63,248 bases of DNA from Bryobacterales bacterium (GTDB lineage Bacteria > Acidobacteriota > Terriglobia > Bryobacterales > Bryobacteraceae), in NCBI GenBank assembly GCA_003142185.1, contig PLOR01000083.1:73666-136913 (forward strand). Direction: 5' to 3'. The translations under genes were made by a program, and so were the position numbers. Shown here piece by piece: positions 8,895 to 18,989 of this stretch. How positions within the stretch are numbered: position 1 is the stretch's first letter; every line of letters begins with the position of its first letter. The notes below the pieces were generated by a model, which did not search any database, had not been told where the DNA came from, and worked only from the letters and a program-made list of their open reading frames with translations.

Positions 8895-11810
8895 ATGATT
8901 GTTGATGCCGTCCTGGCAAAGATTTTTGGCACGAAAACCGAACGCGAGATCAAGGAGATGCAGCCCACGGTGGCGGCGATCAACGATCTCGAAGCGTCGA
9001 TGCGCGAACTCTCGGACATCGACTTGGCCGCGAAGACGATCGAGTTCAAGGAACGAATCGCGCAAGGCGCGCCGCTCGACGACTTACTGATCGAGTCGTT
9101 CGCCGTGGTGCGCGAGGCCGGGCGCCGGGTGCTGAACATGCGGCACTTCGACGTGCAATTGATCGGCGGCATCGTGCTGCACCGGGGCAAAATCTCGGAA
9201 ATGAAGACCGGCGAAGGCAAGACGCTGGTGGCGACGCTGCCGAGCTATTTGAACTCCCTCGAAGGCAAGGGCGTACACCTGGTGACGGTGAACGATTACC
9301 TGGCCAAGCGCGACTCGGAGTGGATGGGGCGGCTCTATAAGTTCCTGGGCTTGCAGGTGGGGGTGATCGTCCACGACCTGGACGACCAGGAGCGCAAGAT
9401 CGCTTACAACTCCGACATCACTTATGGCACCAACAACGAATTCGGCTTCGATTATCTGCGCGACAACATGAAGTTCCGGCTGGAAGATTGTTCGCAGCGC
9501 GGGCATCACTACGCGATCGTCGACGAGGTGGATTCGATCCTGATCGACGAAGCGCGGACGCCGCTGATCATTTCGGGCCCGAGCGAGGAATCGACCGACA
9601 AATACTACAAGGTCAACCGCATCATCCCCAAGCTGGTGCGCGGCGAGGTGATCGATGGCTCGGAGCCGGGGGAAAAGTACACCACCGGCGACTACACGAT
9701 CGACGAAAAGCACAAGAGCGCGGCGCTGACCGAAGAGGGAGTGTTCAGGGTCGAGAAGCTGCTGAATATTCCGAACCTGTACGACCCGGCTTACATCGAA
9801 TTCAACCACCACGTGCAGCAGGCGCTGCGCGCGCACGTGCTGTACACGCTGGACCGAGATTATGTGGTGCGCGACGGCGACGAAGGGCCGGAGGTGGTGA
9901 TCGTCGACGAATTCACCGGGCGGCTGATGCCGGGCCGGCGCTGGTCGGACGGACTGCACCAGGCGGTGGAGGCGAAGGAAGCGGTCAAAATTCAGCGCGA
10001 AAACCAGACCCTGGCAACCATCACTTTCCAGAATTATTTCCGCTTGTACAAAAAGCTGGGCGGGATGACCGGCACGGCGGAAACCGAAGCGGCCGAGTTC
10101 CAGAAGACCTACAACCTGGATGTGACGGTGGTTCCGACCAACCGCGTGCTGATCCGCAAGGAAAACCAGGACGTGGTTTACCGCACCGAAGACGAGAAGT
10201 TTCGCAACGCGGCCCAGGAAATCAAGACGGTGACCGAGACCGGGCAGCCGGTGCTGGTGGGCACCATCTCAGTGGAGAAATCGGAGCGGCTTTCCGGCAT
10301 CCTGAAGCGGATGGGCGTGCGGCACGAGGTGCTGAACGCGAAGAACAACGAGCGGGAAGCGTCGATTGTGGCGCAGGCCGGGCGCAAGGGCGTGGTGACG
10401 GTTTCGACCAACATGGCCGGCCGCGGCACCGACATCCTGCTGGGCGGCAACCCGGAATTTATGACCAAGGACGCCTGCCTGAAGGAAAAGCTGGCGGAGC
10501 GGCTGCCGGAAGACCAGGCGCAGTATATCGCCGACGAACATTTCTATTACTTCACGCACCACGACCAGTTCTACCGGGTGCGGCGCGACAAGTGGGACGA
10601 GTTGTTTGCGGGGTTCAAGGCGGAGACGGACGCGGAACACGACGTGGTGGTGGGTCTGGGCGGCCTGCACATCGTGGGCACCGAGCGGCACGAATCGCGG
10701 CGCATCGACAACCAGCTTCGCGGGCGCGCCGGCCGGCAGGGCGATCCCGGCAGCTCCAAGTTTTTCCTCTCTCTGCAGGACGACCTGCTGCGCATCTTCG
10801 GCGGGCAGCGGATGCAGAACCTGATGCTGCGGCTGGGCATGGAAGAGGACGTGCCGATCGAATCGAAGCTGATTACCAGGCGCATCGCCAAGGCCCAGGA
10901 AGCGGTCGAGGTGCAGAACTTCGAAGCGCGCAAACACCTGCTCGAGTACGACGACGTCAACAACAAGCAGCGGCAGGCCGTGTACGGCATGCGCCGCCAG
11001 TTGCTGGAGGGCGCGGATCAGAAAGAGCACATCCTGGACATGGCGCGGGGCATCGTGGAACAGAGCGTGGACATGCGCTGCCCCAATGACAAGCACCCCG
11101 ACACCTGGGACCTGGGCACGCTGCGCAACGACGTGCTGAGCCTGTTCGGCGCCAAGATCGACCTGGCGGAACTGGGCAGCATGACCAAGGACGAGATCTC
11201 CGACGCGATTGCCGACAAGCTGAAGCAGAAATACGAGGAGAAGGAAGCGCTGGTGGGCGCCGACACCATGCGGCACGCCGAGCGCATGGTGATGCTGAAC
11301 GTGATCGACAACCAGTGGAAGGACCACCTGCTGTCGATGGACGAGCTGAAGCAGGGCATCGGTAACCGCGCCTACGGGCAAAAAGATCCGCTGGTGGAGT
11401 ATAAGAAGGAATCCTTCGATCTTTTCAGCGCGATGATGGACCGCATCGAAGACGAAACCGTGCGCTATCTGTACTTCCTGCAGGTGACGCAGAACGCTCC
11501 CGTGCTGCCGTTTCCGGAAGAGGGTGAAGAAGAAGGCGGCGAGGAAGAATCTTCAAACGGATCGGCCGGGCAGGCTGCGGCAGCCAGCGCCGCCGCGGCG
11601 GAGGCGCAGCGCCAGGCGGCCAAGAGCACTATGGAAGACTTCACGCGCAATATTCAGCGCAAGAAGGAAAGGGAGCTGCAGGTCCTACAATTCGGGGGCG
11701 GGGATGACAGCAGCGGTCCCAAAACGGTGAACGGCGGGCAGAAGGTGGGCCGCAACGATCCGTGCCCCTGCGGCAGCGGCAAGAAATACAAGAAGTGCCA
11801 CGGGGCGTAG
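8895..11810 (+). CDS. secA: Preprotein translocase ATPase SecA
   Basis: The product is the 971-residue SecA motor that drives proteins through SecYEG. All expected parts are visible: the N-terminus ([20 protein letters not shown]), Walker A ([13 protein letters not shown], about residue 103), the [19 protein letters not shown] segment, the cross-linking domain, [38 protein letters not shown], the helical scaffold, and a C-terminal zinc-binding tail [14 protein letters not shown] that contacts SecB or phospholipid. An acidic Glu/Gly linker and an Ala-rich stretch precede the tail. Its length is slightly above the usual 840-930 because of an insertion around residues 530-590 ([20 protein letters not shown]). 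It is probably essential and the only copy in the window. Confidence 0.98.
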   Translation: MIVDAVLAKIFGTKTEREIKEMQPTVAAINDLEASMRELSDIDLAAKTIEFKERIAQGAPLDDLLIESFAVVREAGRRVLNMRHFDVQLIGGIVLHRGKISEMKTGEGKTLVATLPSYLNSLEGKGVHLVTVNDYLAKRDSEWMGRLYKFLGLQVGVIVHDLDDQERKIAYNSDITYGTNNEFGFDYLRDNMKFRLEDCSQRGHHYAIVDEVDSILIDEARTPLIISGPSEESTDKYYKVNRIIPKLVRGEVIDGSEPGEKYTTGDYTIDEKHKSAALTEEGVFRVEKLLNIPNLYDPAYIEFNHHVQQALRAHVLYTLDRDYVVRDGDEGPEVVIVDEFTGRLMPGRRWSDGLHQAVEAKEAVKIQRENQTLATITFQNYFRLYKKLGGMTGTAETEAAEFQKTYNLDVTVVPTNRVLIRKENQDVVYRTEDEKFRNAAQEIKTVTETGQPVLVGTISVEKSERLSGILKRMGVRHEVLNAKNNEREASIVAQAGRKGVVTVSTNMAGRGTDILLGGNPEFMTKDACLKEKLAERLPEDQAQYIADEHFYYFTHHDQFYRVRRDKWDELFAGFKAETDAEHDVVVGLGGLHIVGTERHESRRIDNQLRGRAGRQGDPGSSKFFLSLQDDLLRIFGGQRMQNLMLRLGMEEDVPIESKLITRRIAKAQEAVEVQNFEARKHLLEYDDVNNKQRQAVYGMRRQLLEGADQKEHILDMARGIVEQSVDMRCPNDKHPDTWDLGTLRNDVLSLFGAKIDLAELGSMTKDEISDAIADKLKQKYEEKEALVGADTMRHAERMVMLNVIDNQWKDHLLSMDELKQGIGNRAYGQKDPLVEYKKESFDLFSAMMDRIEDETVRYLYFLQVTQNAPVLPFPEEGEEEGGEEESSNGSAGQAAAASAAAAEAQRQAAKSTMEDFTRNIQRKKERELQVLQFGGGDDSSGPKTVNGGQKVGRNDPCPCGSGKKYKKCHGA

Positions 11811-11845
11811 GTAGGGCATGCTTTAGCTTGCCCGTATTTGTGAAT

Positions 11846-12412
11846 ATGATTGTTGAAACGCAGTTTCAGAAAACCCTGCGCGAGGCCGTGTCGGTTTCGG
11901 AATCGCTGCTGGCGCTGGAATCGGCGCTGGAGACGGCCGGCGCTTGGTGCGTGGAGGCTTTGCGCGCGGGTGGCAAAGTGCTGGCCTGCGGCAACGGCGG
12001 CAGCGGAGCGGATGCTCAGCACTTCACCGCCGAGCTGATGGGCAGATACGTCAACGACCGGCCGGCGCTGGCGGCAGTGGCGCTCACTGCCGACACCACG
12101 CTGCTGACGGCGGTCGGCAACGACTACGGCTACGATCAGGTCTTTGCGCGCCAGGTGCGCGGGCTGGGGAAGGCCGGCGACATTTTGATCGTGTTCACGT
12201 CGAGCGGCAATTCGCCGAATGTTCTGCGCGCACTCGAGGCCGCGCGGGAATTGGGGCTGCGATCTATCGCTTTTCTAGGCCGCAGGGGCGGCCAGGCCAA
12301 GGACCTGGCGGATTGCGTCCTGCTGGTTCCCCATGCCGTCACTGCCCGCATTCAGGAAGCGCATCAGTTTCTGTTGCACGCGTTGATGGATAGGATCGAA
12401 GCGGCTCTGTGA
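11846..12412 (+). CDS. gmhA: SIS-domain phosphosugar isomerase, GmhA-like
   Basis: The 188-residue protein has one SIS domain with LACGNGGSGADAQHFTAELMG, FTSSGNSPNVLRALEAAREL and the C-terminal IQEAHQFLLHALMDRIE. This set matches sedoheptulose-7-phosphate isomerase, the first step to ADP/GDP-heptose for the lipopolysaccharide core or other heptosides. The ATG at 11846 gives the standard length; an in-frame GTG lies two codons upstream. It lies 36 bases after secA, close enough to share a transcript. DiaA-like SIS proteins are a less likely alternative. Confidence 0.85.
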   Translation: MIVETQFQKTLREAVSVSESLLALESALETAGAWCVEALRAGGKVLACGNGGSGADAQHFTAELMGRYVNDRPALAAVALTADTTLLTAVGNDYGYDQVFARQVRGLGKAGDILIVFTSSGNSPNVLRALEAARELGLRSIAFLGRRGGQAKDLADCVLLVPHAVTARIQEAHQFLLHALMDRIEAAL

Positions 12413-12454
12413 AGCGGCAGTGCGGCCAGCCCGGCTCGCGACACCGCCCATGAT

Positions 12455-12952
12455 CTACGTGACTTCGACGAACTTCGCCGCCGGTGCGCCGCAGATGGGG
12501 CATTTCTCGGGCGGAACGCCGAACTCGATGTTCCCGCAGAACGGGCACAGGTAGAAGCGCGCTTCGGCGAGGTCCTTGCCTTGCGCCACGGCATCGAGCG
12601 CCGCCTGGTACAACTTGGCGTGTACGGCTTCGGCCTTCAACGCAAAGCCGAACATCGTCCTAGCGCGATGGCCGGCCGCAACGGCGCGTTCCAGCATGGG
12701 CGGATACATCTCGGTGAACTCATAGGTCTCGCCCTCGATGGCGGCCTTGAGATTGTCAGCCGTCGAGGCGACGCCCGCCAGACTGTTCAGGTGGCCCTCG
12801 GCGTGAATCCTCTCCGCCTCAGCCGCGGTGCGAAATAGCCGCGCCACGTTGGGCTTGCCATCCTGTTCGGCTTTCTTGGCGAATGCGCGGTATTTCTGAT
12901 TGGCCTGGCTTTCGCCGGCAAAGGCTTCCTTCAGGTCGTCGGTCGTGTTCAT
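12455..12952 (-). CDS. Rubrerythrin
   Basis: The 165-residue protein has the ferritin-like diiron domain followed by a rubredoxin-like centre. Iron ligand motifs are ESQANQKY (about residues 14-21) and EAERIHAEGH (about 44-53) in the first half, then EGETYEFTEMY and ALKAEAVHAKLY in the second half. The C-terminal CPFCGNIEFGVPPEKCPICG supplies four Cys for an Fe(SCys)4 site. Rubrerythrins reduce hydrogen peroxide in the cytoplasm with electrons from a rubredoxin or NADH oxidoreductase. It is a single gene convergent with the gmhA-like gene. Length and domain order are normal. Confidence 0.95.
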   Translation of the reverse strand: MNTTDDLKEAFAGESQANQKYRAFAKKAEQDGKPNVARLFRTAAEAERIHAEGHLNSLAGVASTADNLKAAIEGETYEFTEMYPPMLERAVAAGHRARTMFGFALKAEAVHAKLYQAALDAVAQGKDLAEARFYLCPFCGNIEFGVPPEKCPICGAPAAKFVEVT

Positions 12953-13033
12953 GGTGATTAGGGCTCCAATATCCTAATTATACCGGCTTGGGGGGATCGA
13001 GCCCGTGGTTCAGCAGACCCGGATCGGGCGGCT

Positions 13034-13444
13034 TCAGGCCGGCGGAATGCCGGGCGGCAGGGCGGCGACTAAGTCGGTCCGGTTGAAATCCTGACCTTTG
13101 AAGAGAACAGGCTCTCGCATCACTTTGGCAAGCGCGTAAGTGAAGCAGTCCCCGAAATTCAGAGAGGCTGGATGAAGGCCCTTGCCGAACCATTGGAATG
13201 CCTGGCGGGCGATGCGCGCCTGTTCGACCGTAATTGGCTCCAGGCGAATGGAGAATTCTTCCAGAAACGTATCCAGCAGCGCGCGACGCACTTCGTCGCC
13301 GTGGCGATCCACGAAGATGGCCGCCTCAAGATAGCCGGCTACGGAGAGGCGCGTCGTGCCCACAGCTTCGATGGCGGCGGCGAAGCTTGCCGCCTCCGGT
13401 TCCCGCAGGAGAATGGCGAGCAGCGCCGATGTATCCAAAATCAT
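13034..13444 (-). CDS. vapC: PIN-domain ribonuclease toxin (VapC type)
   Basis: The 136-residue PIN-domain protein has acidic active-site residues in MILDTSALLAILLREPEA (D4), an Glu in GYLEAAIFVD, and NFGDCFTYALAK (Asp about 97). VapC toxins cleave tRNA or rRNA when the labile antitoxin is lost. The start codon overlaps the end of the antitoxin gene by 4 bases (ATGA), which is typical of vapBC. The pair sits between rubrerythrin and xylulokinase, an unrelated context, so it is probably a mobile insertion. Confidence 0.88.
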   Translation of the reverse strand: MILDTSALLAILLREPEAASFAAAIEAVGTTRLSVAGYLEAAIFVDRHGDEVRRALLDTFLEEFSIRLEPITVEQARIARQAFQWFGKGLHPASLNFGDCFTYALAKVMREPVLFKGQDFNRTDLVAALPPGIPPA

Positions 13445-13698
13445 CGCGGCAAACCGTCGTCGCCGTAGAGGAGACTGGCGTGATCCGCCGAGCCATGTTC
13501 GGGCGACATGCCAGCCGCGAATTGATCGGCAAAAGCCAGCATCCGCGCCGCGGTAGTCGTGCGAGCCCGCTTTCTGCGCTCTTCGAGGAGCCGCGCTTCG
13601 AGCGAATGGATAACCACTCCGGTGAGGCTTTCGCCTGTCAATTCAGCGAGTTGGGAGGCAAGCTCGTAAGCTAGCGGGTTCTTGACATTGAGGCTCAC
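13441..13698 (-). CDS. vapB: VapB/PSK-type antitoxin
   Basis: The 85-residue protein begins with SLNVKNPLAYELASQLAELT, the pattern of the Rv0623-like (PSK operon) antitoxin family, and continues with an Arg/Glu-rich helix. It binds its own operator and neutralises the partner PIN toxin. The GTG at 13698 is chosen because the conserved domain begins there and GAGGTGG lies just upstream; the longer open frame into xylB has no homologous sequence. It is co-transcribed with vapC (4-base overlap). Confidence 0.82.
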   Translation of the reverse strand: MSLNVKNPLAYELASQLAELTGESLTGVVIHSLEARLLEERRKRARTTTAARMLAFADQFAAGMSPEHGSADHASLLYGDDGLPR

Positions 13699-13710
13699 TA
13701 GAATTCCACC

Positions 13711-13749
13711 TCTACATGGTAGAATAGCAGACTCAGCCCAATTCCGCAA
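13711..13749 (-). promoter_or_regulatory. vapBC promoter with operator dyad
   Basis: On the minus strand TTGCGG (13749-13744), a 17-base spacer and TATTCT (13726-13721) form a sigma-70-like promoter inside the end of xylB. A perfect dyad TCTAC-N3-GTAGA (13711-13723) overlaps the -10 element and lies just before the antitoxin start. That position suits repression by the VapB-VapC complex. This is a reading of sequence only. Confidence 0.5.
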
Positions 13750-15226
13750 TCTGCCCGTACAGCGGCTTCAGTGCCGGATAGAAGGCCTGATACACGCGGT
13801 GGGCTTTTGCGTAGAAGGCGGCGTCGGCTTCGACGGGGGCGACGGATTCGGTTTCGCGAATGACGGCGCGGCAGACTTCGGGGACGCTCGCGTAGGCGCC
13901 GGTGCCGGCGAGCGCCAGCAGGGCAGCGCCGTAAGCCGAACCCTCCTGGGTTTCAAGAGTCACCACACGCTTATTGAAAATCGACGCCAGCAAGCCGCGC
14001 CAGAAGGGGCTCTGCGCGCCACCGCCGGAAGCGCGCACGCTCGCGAGCGGCACGCCGAGCGACTCGACGATTTCGAGACAGTCGCACAAGCTGTACGAGA
14101 CGCCTTCGATCACGGCGCGGATCAGATCGGCGCGCTTGTGGCCGGCGGTGAGGCCGATCCAGCCGCCGCGGGCGGTGGCATCCAGATGCGGCGTCCTCTC
14201 TCCCATCAGGTAAGGCAGCCAGAACAGGCCATTGGCACCGCGTGGCGCTTGGGCAGCCTCGGCGGTAAGAGCGTCGTAAGATGTGCCTGGGGCGAGCTGG
14301 TTGCGCAGCCATTGCAGGCTTAAGCCGGCGCCCTGCGTCACGCCCATCACATGCCACTTACCCGGGACGGCATGGCAGAAGGTGTGGACGCGGCCGGCCG
14401 GGTCATACGCCACCTGCTCCATGTGGGCGAAGACCACGCCGGAGGTGCCGATGGTGCAGGAGACGATGCCGGGTTCGACGATGCCGTTGCCCACCGCGCT
14501 TGAAGCCTGGTCGCCGCCGCCGCCCACCACCGGGGTTCCGGCGGCCAGGCCGGTGAGCGCGGCCGCTTCCGCGCTGACCACGCCGGTGACTTCGTTCGAT
14601 TCATAACAGCGCGGCAGAATCGCGCGGTCCAGGCCGAGCCCGTCCATCATTTCCATTGACCAACGGCGATTCACCACGTCGAACAGCGCCGTGCCGGAGG
14701 CATCGGAGACCTCGGTCGCATAATCGCCGGTGAGGCGGAAACGCACGTAGTCCTTGGGGAGCAGCACCTGGCGGACGCGCGCGAAGTTCTCCGGCTCGTG
14801 GTCGCGCACCCAAAGCAGCTTGGGCAGCGTGAAGCCCGTGAGCACCGGATTGGCGATGTAGCGGAGGATGGCTTCGCGTCCCAGTTTCGCGTTGACGGCG
14901 TCCACCTGCGGCTGCGAGCGCTGGTCGCACCAGATGAGCGACGGGCGGATCACGTTCCCGTCGCGGTCGAGGATGACCAGGCCGTGCATCTGGCCGGAAA
15001 GGCCGATGCCTTTCACCTGGCTGCCGGAGACACCGGCGGCGGCGAGCGCCTGGCGGATGGCCGAGACGGCGGCGTCCCACCAGTTCTGCGGGCGCTGTTC
15101 CGCCCACAGCGGGCGGGCCATGGTCATATCTTCGTGAGGAGCGGTGCAACCCGCGCGGACCACGCCGCGCTCATCCACCAGCAGGGCGCGCGAGCCCCCG
15201 GTGCCGATATCGATTCCGAGCCACAT
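13733..15226 (-). CDS. xylB: Xylulokinase
   Basis: The 497-residue FGGY-family kinase phosphorylates D-xylulose to xylulose 5-phosphate, feeding the pentose phosphate pathway. The N-terminus MWLGIDIGTGGSRALLVDE is the phosphate-binding loop of the first actin-like domain. SGQMHGLVILD, LIWCDQRSQPQVD and the second-domain GGGGDQASSAVGNG and RASGGGAQSPFWRGLLA match xylulokinase. Length is normal. No xylose isomerase or transporter is nearby, so the substrate assignment rests on family similarity only. The vapBC promoter lies within its last codons. Confidence 0.9.
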   Translation of the reverse strand: MWLGIDIGTGGSRALLVDERGVVRAGCTAPHEDMTMARPLWAEQRPQNWWDAAVSAIRQALAAAGVSGSQVKGIGLSGQMHGLVILDRDGNVIRPSLIWCDQRSQPQVDAVNAKLGREAILRYIANPVLTGFTLPKLLWVRDHEPENFARVRQVLLPKDYVRFRLTGDYATEVSDASGTALFDVVNRRWSMEMMDGLGLDRAILPRCYESNEVTGVVSAEAAALTGLAAGTPVVGGGGDQASSAVGNGIVEPGIVSCTIGTSGVVFAHMEQVAYDPAGRVHTFCHAVPGKWHVMGVTQGAGLSLQWLRNQLAPGTSYDALTAEAAQAPRGANGLFWLPYLMGERTPHLDATARGGWIGLTAGHKRADLIRAVIEGVSYSLCDCLEIVESLGVPLASVRASGGGAQSPFWRGLLASIFNKRVVTLETQEGSAYGAALLALAGTGAYASVPEVCRAVIRETESVAPVEADAAFYAKAHRVYQAFYPALKPLYGQIAELG

Positions 15227-15313
15227 AGTAAGAAACTATAGTGGCACGGCGCGGGCTTCGGTGGGAGGCGGCAACACACCGCTCGTGCGAAACCGGTGGC
15301 GTATACTTGAGCT

Positions 15314-15637
15314 ATGGCCACGTCTACCGAGCAGCGGATTACCAAGAGTCCGGATGTCTGCGGCGGGAAAGCTTGCATCGCAGGTCATCGCGTACGTGTG
15401 CTCGATGTCTTAGTGTGGCATGAGCATCAGGGCATGACCCCGGACGAGATCGTCTCGCACGTTCCCACCCTCACCCTCGCCGATGTTCACGCGGCTCTCG
15501 CCTATTATTTCGACCACCTCGACGAAATCCAGCAGGAGATGCGGGACGAGCGCTCGCGCGCGGAAGAATTCCACCGCAGCCATCCATCCCAGTTGGAAGC
15601 GAAACTGCGCCAGGAAGGCCTCGAAAGAGCATCCTGA
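15314..15637 (+). CDS. DUF433 antitoxin
   Basis: The 107-residue protein contains a DUF433 domain: ITKSPDVCGGKACIAGHRVR, followed by VLDVLVWHEHQGMTPDEIVSHVPTLTLADVHAALAYY, a winged-helix-like unit. DUF433 proteins are antitoxins and autorepressors paired with DUF5615 PIN-like nucleases. The partner starts 4 bases downstream. The tail (DERSRAEEFHRSHPSQLE) is the typical toxin-wrapping helix. Confidence 0.85.
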   Translation: MATSTEQRITKSPDVCGGKACIAGHRVRVLDVLVWHEHQGMTPDEIVSHVPTLTLADVHAALAYYFDHLDEIQQEMRDERSRAEEFHRSHPSQLEAKLRQEGLERAS

Positions 15638-15640
15638 CCG

Positions 15641-15968
15641 GTGCCCATCCGCTTTCATCTTGATGAGCACATTTCCGCCCAAGTAGCGGCGGGCCTCCGG
15701 CGCCGGAACATCGACGTAACCACGACTGGCGACACAGGCCTGATCGGTGCGACCGATCTGGCGCACATCGAGTTCGCGGCCTCATCCGGGCGGGTATTGG
15801 TGACGCAGGATGACGATTTTCTGCGGCTGCACGCGAAGGGCGTAGCCCACTCCGGCATCGCCTTGCCAACAACAATCGATGTTGGCAGGAGAAATACTTC
15901 GCCACCTAATCTTGATCCACGACCTGTTGTCGCCTGAGGAGATGGCCGGCAAGATCGAGTTTTTGTGA
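15641..15968 (+). pseudogene. DUF5615 PIN-like toxin, frameshifted
   Basis: From the GTG at 15641 the frame encodes the start of a DUF5615 nuclease (IRFHLDEHISAQVAAGLRRR, then VLVTQDDDFLRLHAKGVAHSGIA). After about 15863 the original reading leaves the family and stops at 15937. In the next frame the family C-terminus continues exactly: CQQQSM, GEILRHLILIHDLL, SPEEMAGKIEFL, stop at 15968. One extra or two missing bases near GCCTTGCC (for example loss of two bases from a TAC codon) explain this. The toxin is therefore likely inactive while its antitoxin gene is intact, unless the base is an assembly error. Confidence 0.8.
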
Positions 15969-16043
15969 TCGTCTGATTCTATATGCGCGCGCCGGATTTC
16001 GGCCCCGGAAATCCAGGCGCTATACTGTTGGGCGAAAGCGTAC

Positions 16044-18989
16044 ATGCGGGTGCGGGGCCATTTCGTTCGATGCTGGCTGGCGGCGATCGTGTGCGGCGCC
16101 GCGCCAGGCGGGTGGGCGCTCGACCCGCATAGGAGCCTGACGCAGTATTCGCGCACGGTCTGGACTCAGGCCGACGGATTGCCGCAGGATACGATCAAGG
16201 CCATCGTGCAAACCGCCGATGGATACCTGTGGCTGGGAACCGACGAAGGGCTGGCGCGGTTTGACGGGTACGAGTTCACCACCTTCGACAAAAGCCACGG
16301 CGACCTGCCGTCGAATTCCATCACCGCGCTGGCGGCGACCGCGGATGGGGGATTGTGGATCGGCACGGCGAGCGGGCTGACCGAATATCGCGACAAGCGA
16401 TTCCGCACGTTCACCACCAGGGATGGTCTGCCCGACGCCGCCATCACGGGCCTCTACGCCGATCACGAAGGCGCGCTGTGGGTTGTGGCGGGCGTAGGGC
16501 TCAGCCGCCTGGAAAACGGACGCTTCACCAACTACGCGCCCGGGCCGCAACTGCCGGTGACTTCGGTGCGGGCGGTGGTGGAAGACCGGAGCCAGCGGCT
16601 CTGGGTAGGCGGCTTGAGCGGCGTGGGGCGGCTCTCGGCCAAAGGCTTTACGCCGGCGATCGGTGAAGCGCAGTTGGCGCGACGGTTCGTCACCTGTATG
16701 GCGGCTGGCGCTGACGGCACCGTGTGGGTGGGCACCAGCGGCGGCGTGCTGGCGCTTTCTCCGGATGGCGTTTTGCGCAGCTACCGGACCGCCGAGGGAT
16801 TGCCCGATCCGCTGGTTCGCGCCCTATGGTGCGATCGCTATGGCTACATTTGGGCGGGCACCAACCGTGGCGTGGCGCGTTTCAACGGGCACCGGTTCAC
16901 GGTCGCCCTGGCGGAGACGGGTGTGGTTTCCGTTCGCTCGATTGCCGGGGACCGCGAGGGCAACCTGTGGGTGGGAGATAACTCGGGCCTGAGCCGCCTG
17001 CGCGACGAAGTGTTCACGGTTTATGGCCGCAGCGAAGGATGGCCGAGCGATGAGCCGACCACGGCTTTTCAGGATCGCGCGGGGCGGGTGTGGGTCGGGT
17101 TCCACGAGAGCGGGCTGATGCTGGTGAGTGGCGGCGAGCGGCGGGTTTTCACTAGGCGCGATGGGTTGCCGGACAACGACATTTTCTCGATTCAGGAAAC
17201 CCGCTCCGGCGACCTGCTGATTGGGGCGCGCAACGGTCTGGCGGTGATGCACGGCGGCTCTTTCCGCGTCTACAGGCCGGAAGACCGGCTCAATCGGTTC
17301 AACGTCTACGACGCATTGGAGGACGGCGCGGGACGGATTTGGCTGGCGACGGCGGCAGGAATGGCGCTGTCCGACAGCGGCCGGTTCGCCATCATCCAAC
17401 CCGCCGATCCGGTGCTGAACGCGTCGATGGTGACGCTGTGCCTGGACCGGGACGGAGCCGTGTGGGCCGGCACGTTCGGCCAAGGCCTGTGGCGCATCCG
17501 GGGGCAGGAGCGGCGGCGCTTCACCACGGCCGACGGGCTTTCGAGCGATGCGGTGCGCTCGATTTACCAGGACCCCGACGGCACGTTGTGGATAGGCACT
17601 TTCGGCGGCGGCCTGAATTCGTTTCGCGACGACCGGTTCTTGCATTACACGCAGAAAGACGGGCTGCTGAGCGATAACGTGGTCAAGATCATCGACGATG
17701 GCGCATCGCTTTGGCTGGCCACCACGCGGGGCATTAGCCGGCTGTGGAAGAGCCAGTTGCGGGAGTTCGCGGCAGGCCGGCGGAAGACGCTGGTCCCGTT
17801 GAACTACGGCGTGGCGGATGGCCTGCGCAGTGCGCAATGCGCGCCCGAATACCCGGCTAGCGCGGGTGGGGTCCGCCTGCGCGAGGGCGCCATCTGGTTC
17901 CCGACTGCGCGCGGCATGGCGGTCTACGATCCACGGGCCGGACCGCACGCCAGGATCGCGCCCGTGGTGCACGTGGTGGAAATTACGGCTGGCGGCGCGC
18001 CGGTGGACCTAAGCCGGCCGGCCAGACTGGCGCCGGGCGCGGACCGCTTGGAAGTGCGCTACACCGCGCTGCATCTCAGTGCGCCGGAGCGGGTTGAGTA
18101 TTCGTACAAGCTGGAAGGCCTGGAGCGCGACTGGGTGCGCGCTGGCAGCCGGCGTCTGATCAATTACAACAGCCTGCCGCACGGGACTTATCGCTTCGTG
18201 GTGCGCGCCCAAGTTCTTGACGAGCCGCCGGCCGAATCCTCTTACGCTTTCGTCCTGCTGCCCCATTATTACGAAACGACGTGGTTCCGCTTGTTGGCGT
18301 TGGCGCTGCTCGGCGGGCTGGTGTGGCTGGGGTTTCTCGTGCGGGTGCGGCAGATCGGGTCGCGTTTCGCGCTGGTCCTGGAAGAGCGCGCGCGGCTGGC
18401 GCGGGAAATCCACGACACGCTGGCGCAAGGGTTCGTAGGGATTTCGTCGCAGCTCGACGCGGTCGCCATGTGCATGCCGGAGGACGATTCGCCGGCGCGC
18501 CAATATTTGCAGATGGCGCGGCGCATGGCGCGCCACAGCCTGACCGAAGCGCGCCGCTCGATGATGGACCTACGCGCCTCCGTGCTGGAGGATCGGGACC
18601 TGGCGGCGGCTCTCGAAGCCGGCGCGCGCGCGTGGACGGCCGGTCAGCCGCTAGAGGTGTCGGTGGAATCGACCGGCGACCGCCAGCCGCTGCCCCAGGA
18701 AATGGAACAGCAGTTGTTGCGCATCGCCCAGGAGGCGGTCGCCAACATCATGAAGCATGCCAACGCCAGCCGGATTGGAATTAAACTGGAACGGGGTCCT
18801 AAGAACCTGCGCCTGCGGATTGTGGACAACGGGCGGGGTTTCGAGGAGCGCGACGTGTTTGCCGCGCACGGCGGCCACTTCGGGCTGATTGGCATGCGCG
18901 AGCGCGCCGAACGGCTGGGAGGCGGGTTGCACCTGGCCAGCCGTCCGGGTGAAGGGACCGAAGTCGAAGTGAGCGTGCCATTGCCATGA
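16044..18989 (+). CDS. Reg_prop/Y_Y_Y sensor histidine kinase
   Basis: The product is a 981-residue membrane sensor kinase. A signal peptide (residues 1-26) is followed by about 14 Reg_prop blades forming two periplasmic seven-bladed propellers (repeats such as DGYLWLGTDEGLARFDG, GTLWIGTFGGGLNSFRDDRF). A Y_Y_Y domain follows (about 680-750; VEYSYKLEGLERDW), then one membrane helix (about 755-775), a HisKA_3 domain with the phospho-acceptor in AREIHDTLAQGFVGIS (His790) and a HATPase domain (EAVANIMKHANA, DNGRGFEE). This architecture is typical of polymer or carbohydrate sensing in Acidobacteria and Bacteroidetes. The downstream regulator overlaps by 4 bases. The ligand is unknown. Confidence 0.92.
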   Translation: MRVRGHFVRCWLAAIVCGAAPGGWALDPHRSLTQYSRTVWTQADGLPQDTIKAIVQTADGYLWLGTDEGLARFDGYEFTTFDKSHGDLPSNSITALAATADGGLWIGTASGLTEYRDKRFRTFTTRDGLPDAAITGLYADHEGALWVVAGVGLSRLENGRFTNYAPGPQLPVTSVRAVVEDRSQRLWVGGLSGVGRLSAKGFTPAIGEAQLARRFVTCMAAGADGTVWVGTSGGVLALSPDGVLRSYRTAEGLPDPLVRALWCDRYGYIWAGTNRGVARFNGHRFTVALAETGVVSVRSIAGDREGNLWVGDNSGLSRLRDEVFTVYGRSEGWPSDEPTTAFQDRAGRVWVGFHESGLMLVSGGERRVFTRRDGLPDNDIFSIQETRSGDLLIGARNGLAVMHGGSFRVYRPEDRLNRFNVYDALEDGAGRIWLATAAGMALSDSGRFAIIQPADPVLNASMVTLCLDRDGAVWAGTFGQGLWRIRGQERRRFTTADGLSSDAVRSIYQDPDGTLWIGTFGGGLNSFRDDRFLHYTQKDGLLSDNVVKIIDDGASLWLATTRGISRLWKSQLREFAAGRRKTLVPLNYGVADGLRSAQCAPEYPASAGGVRLREGAIWFPTARGMAVYDPRAGPHARIAPVVHVVEITAGGAPVDLSRPARLAPGADRLEVRYTALHLSAPERVEYSYKLEGLERDWVRAGSRRLINYNSLPHGTYRFVVRAQVLDEPPAESSYAFVLLPHYYETTWFRLLALALLGGLVWLGFLVRVRQIGSRFALVLEERARLAREIHDTLAQGFVGISSQLDAVAMCMPEDDSPARQYLQMARRMARHSLTEARRSMMDLRASVLEDRDLAAALEAGARAWTAGQPLEVSVESTGDRQPLPQEMEQQLLRIAQEAVANIMKHANASRIGIKLERGPKNLRLRIVDNGRGFEERDVFAAHGGHFGLIGMRERAERLGGGLHLASRPGEGTEVEVSVPLP

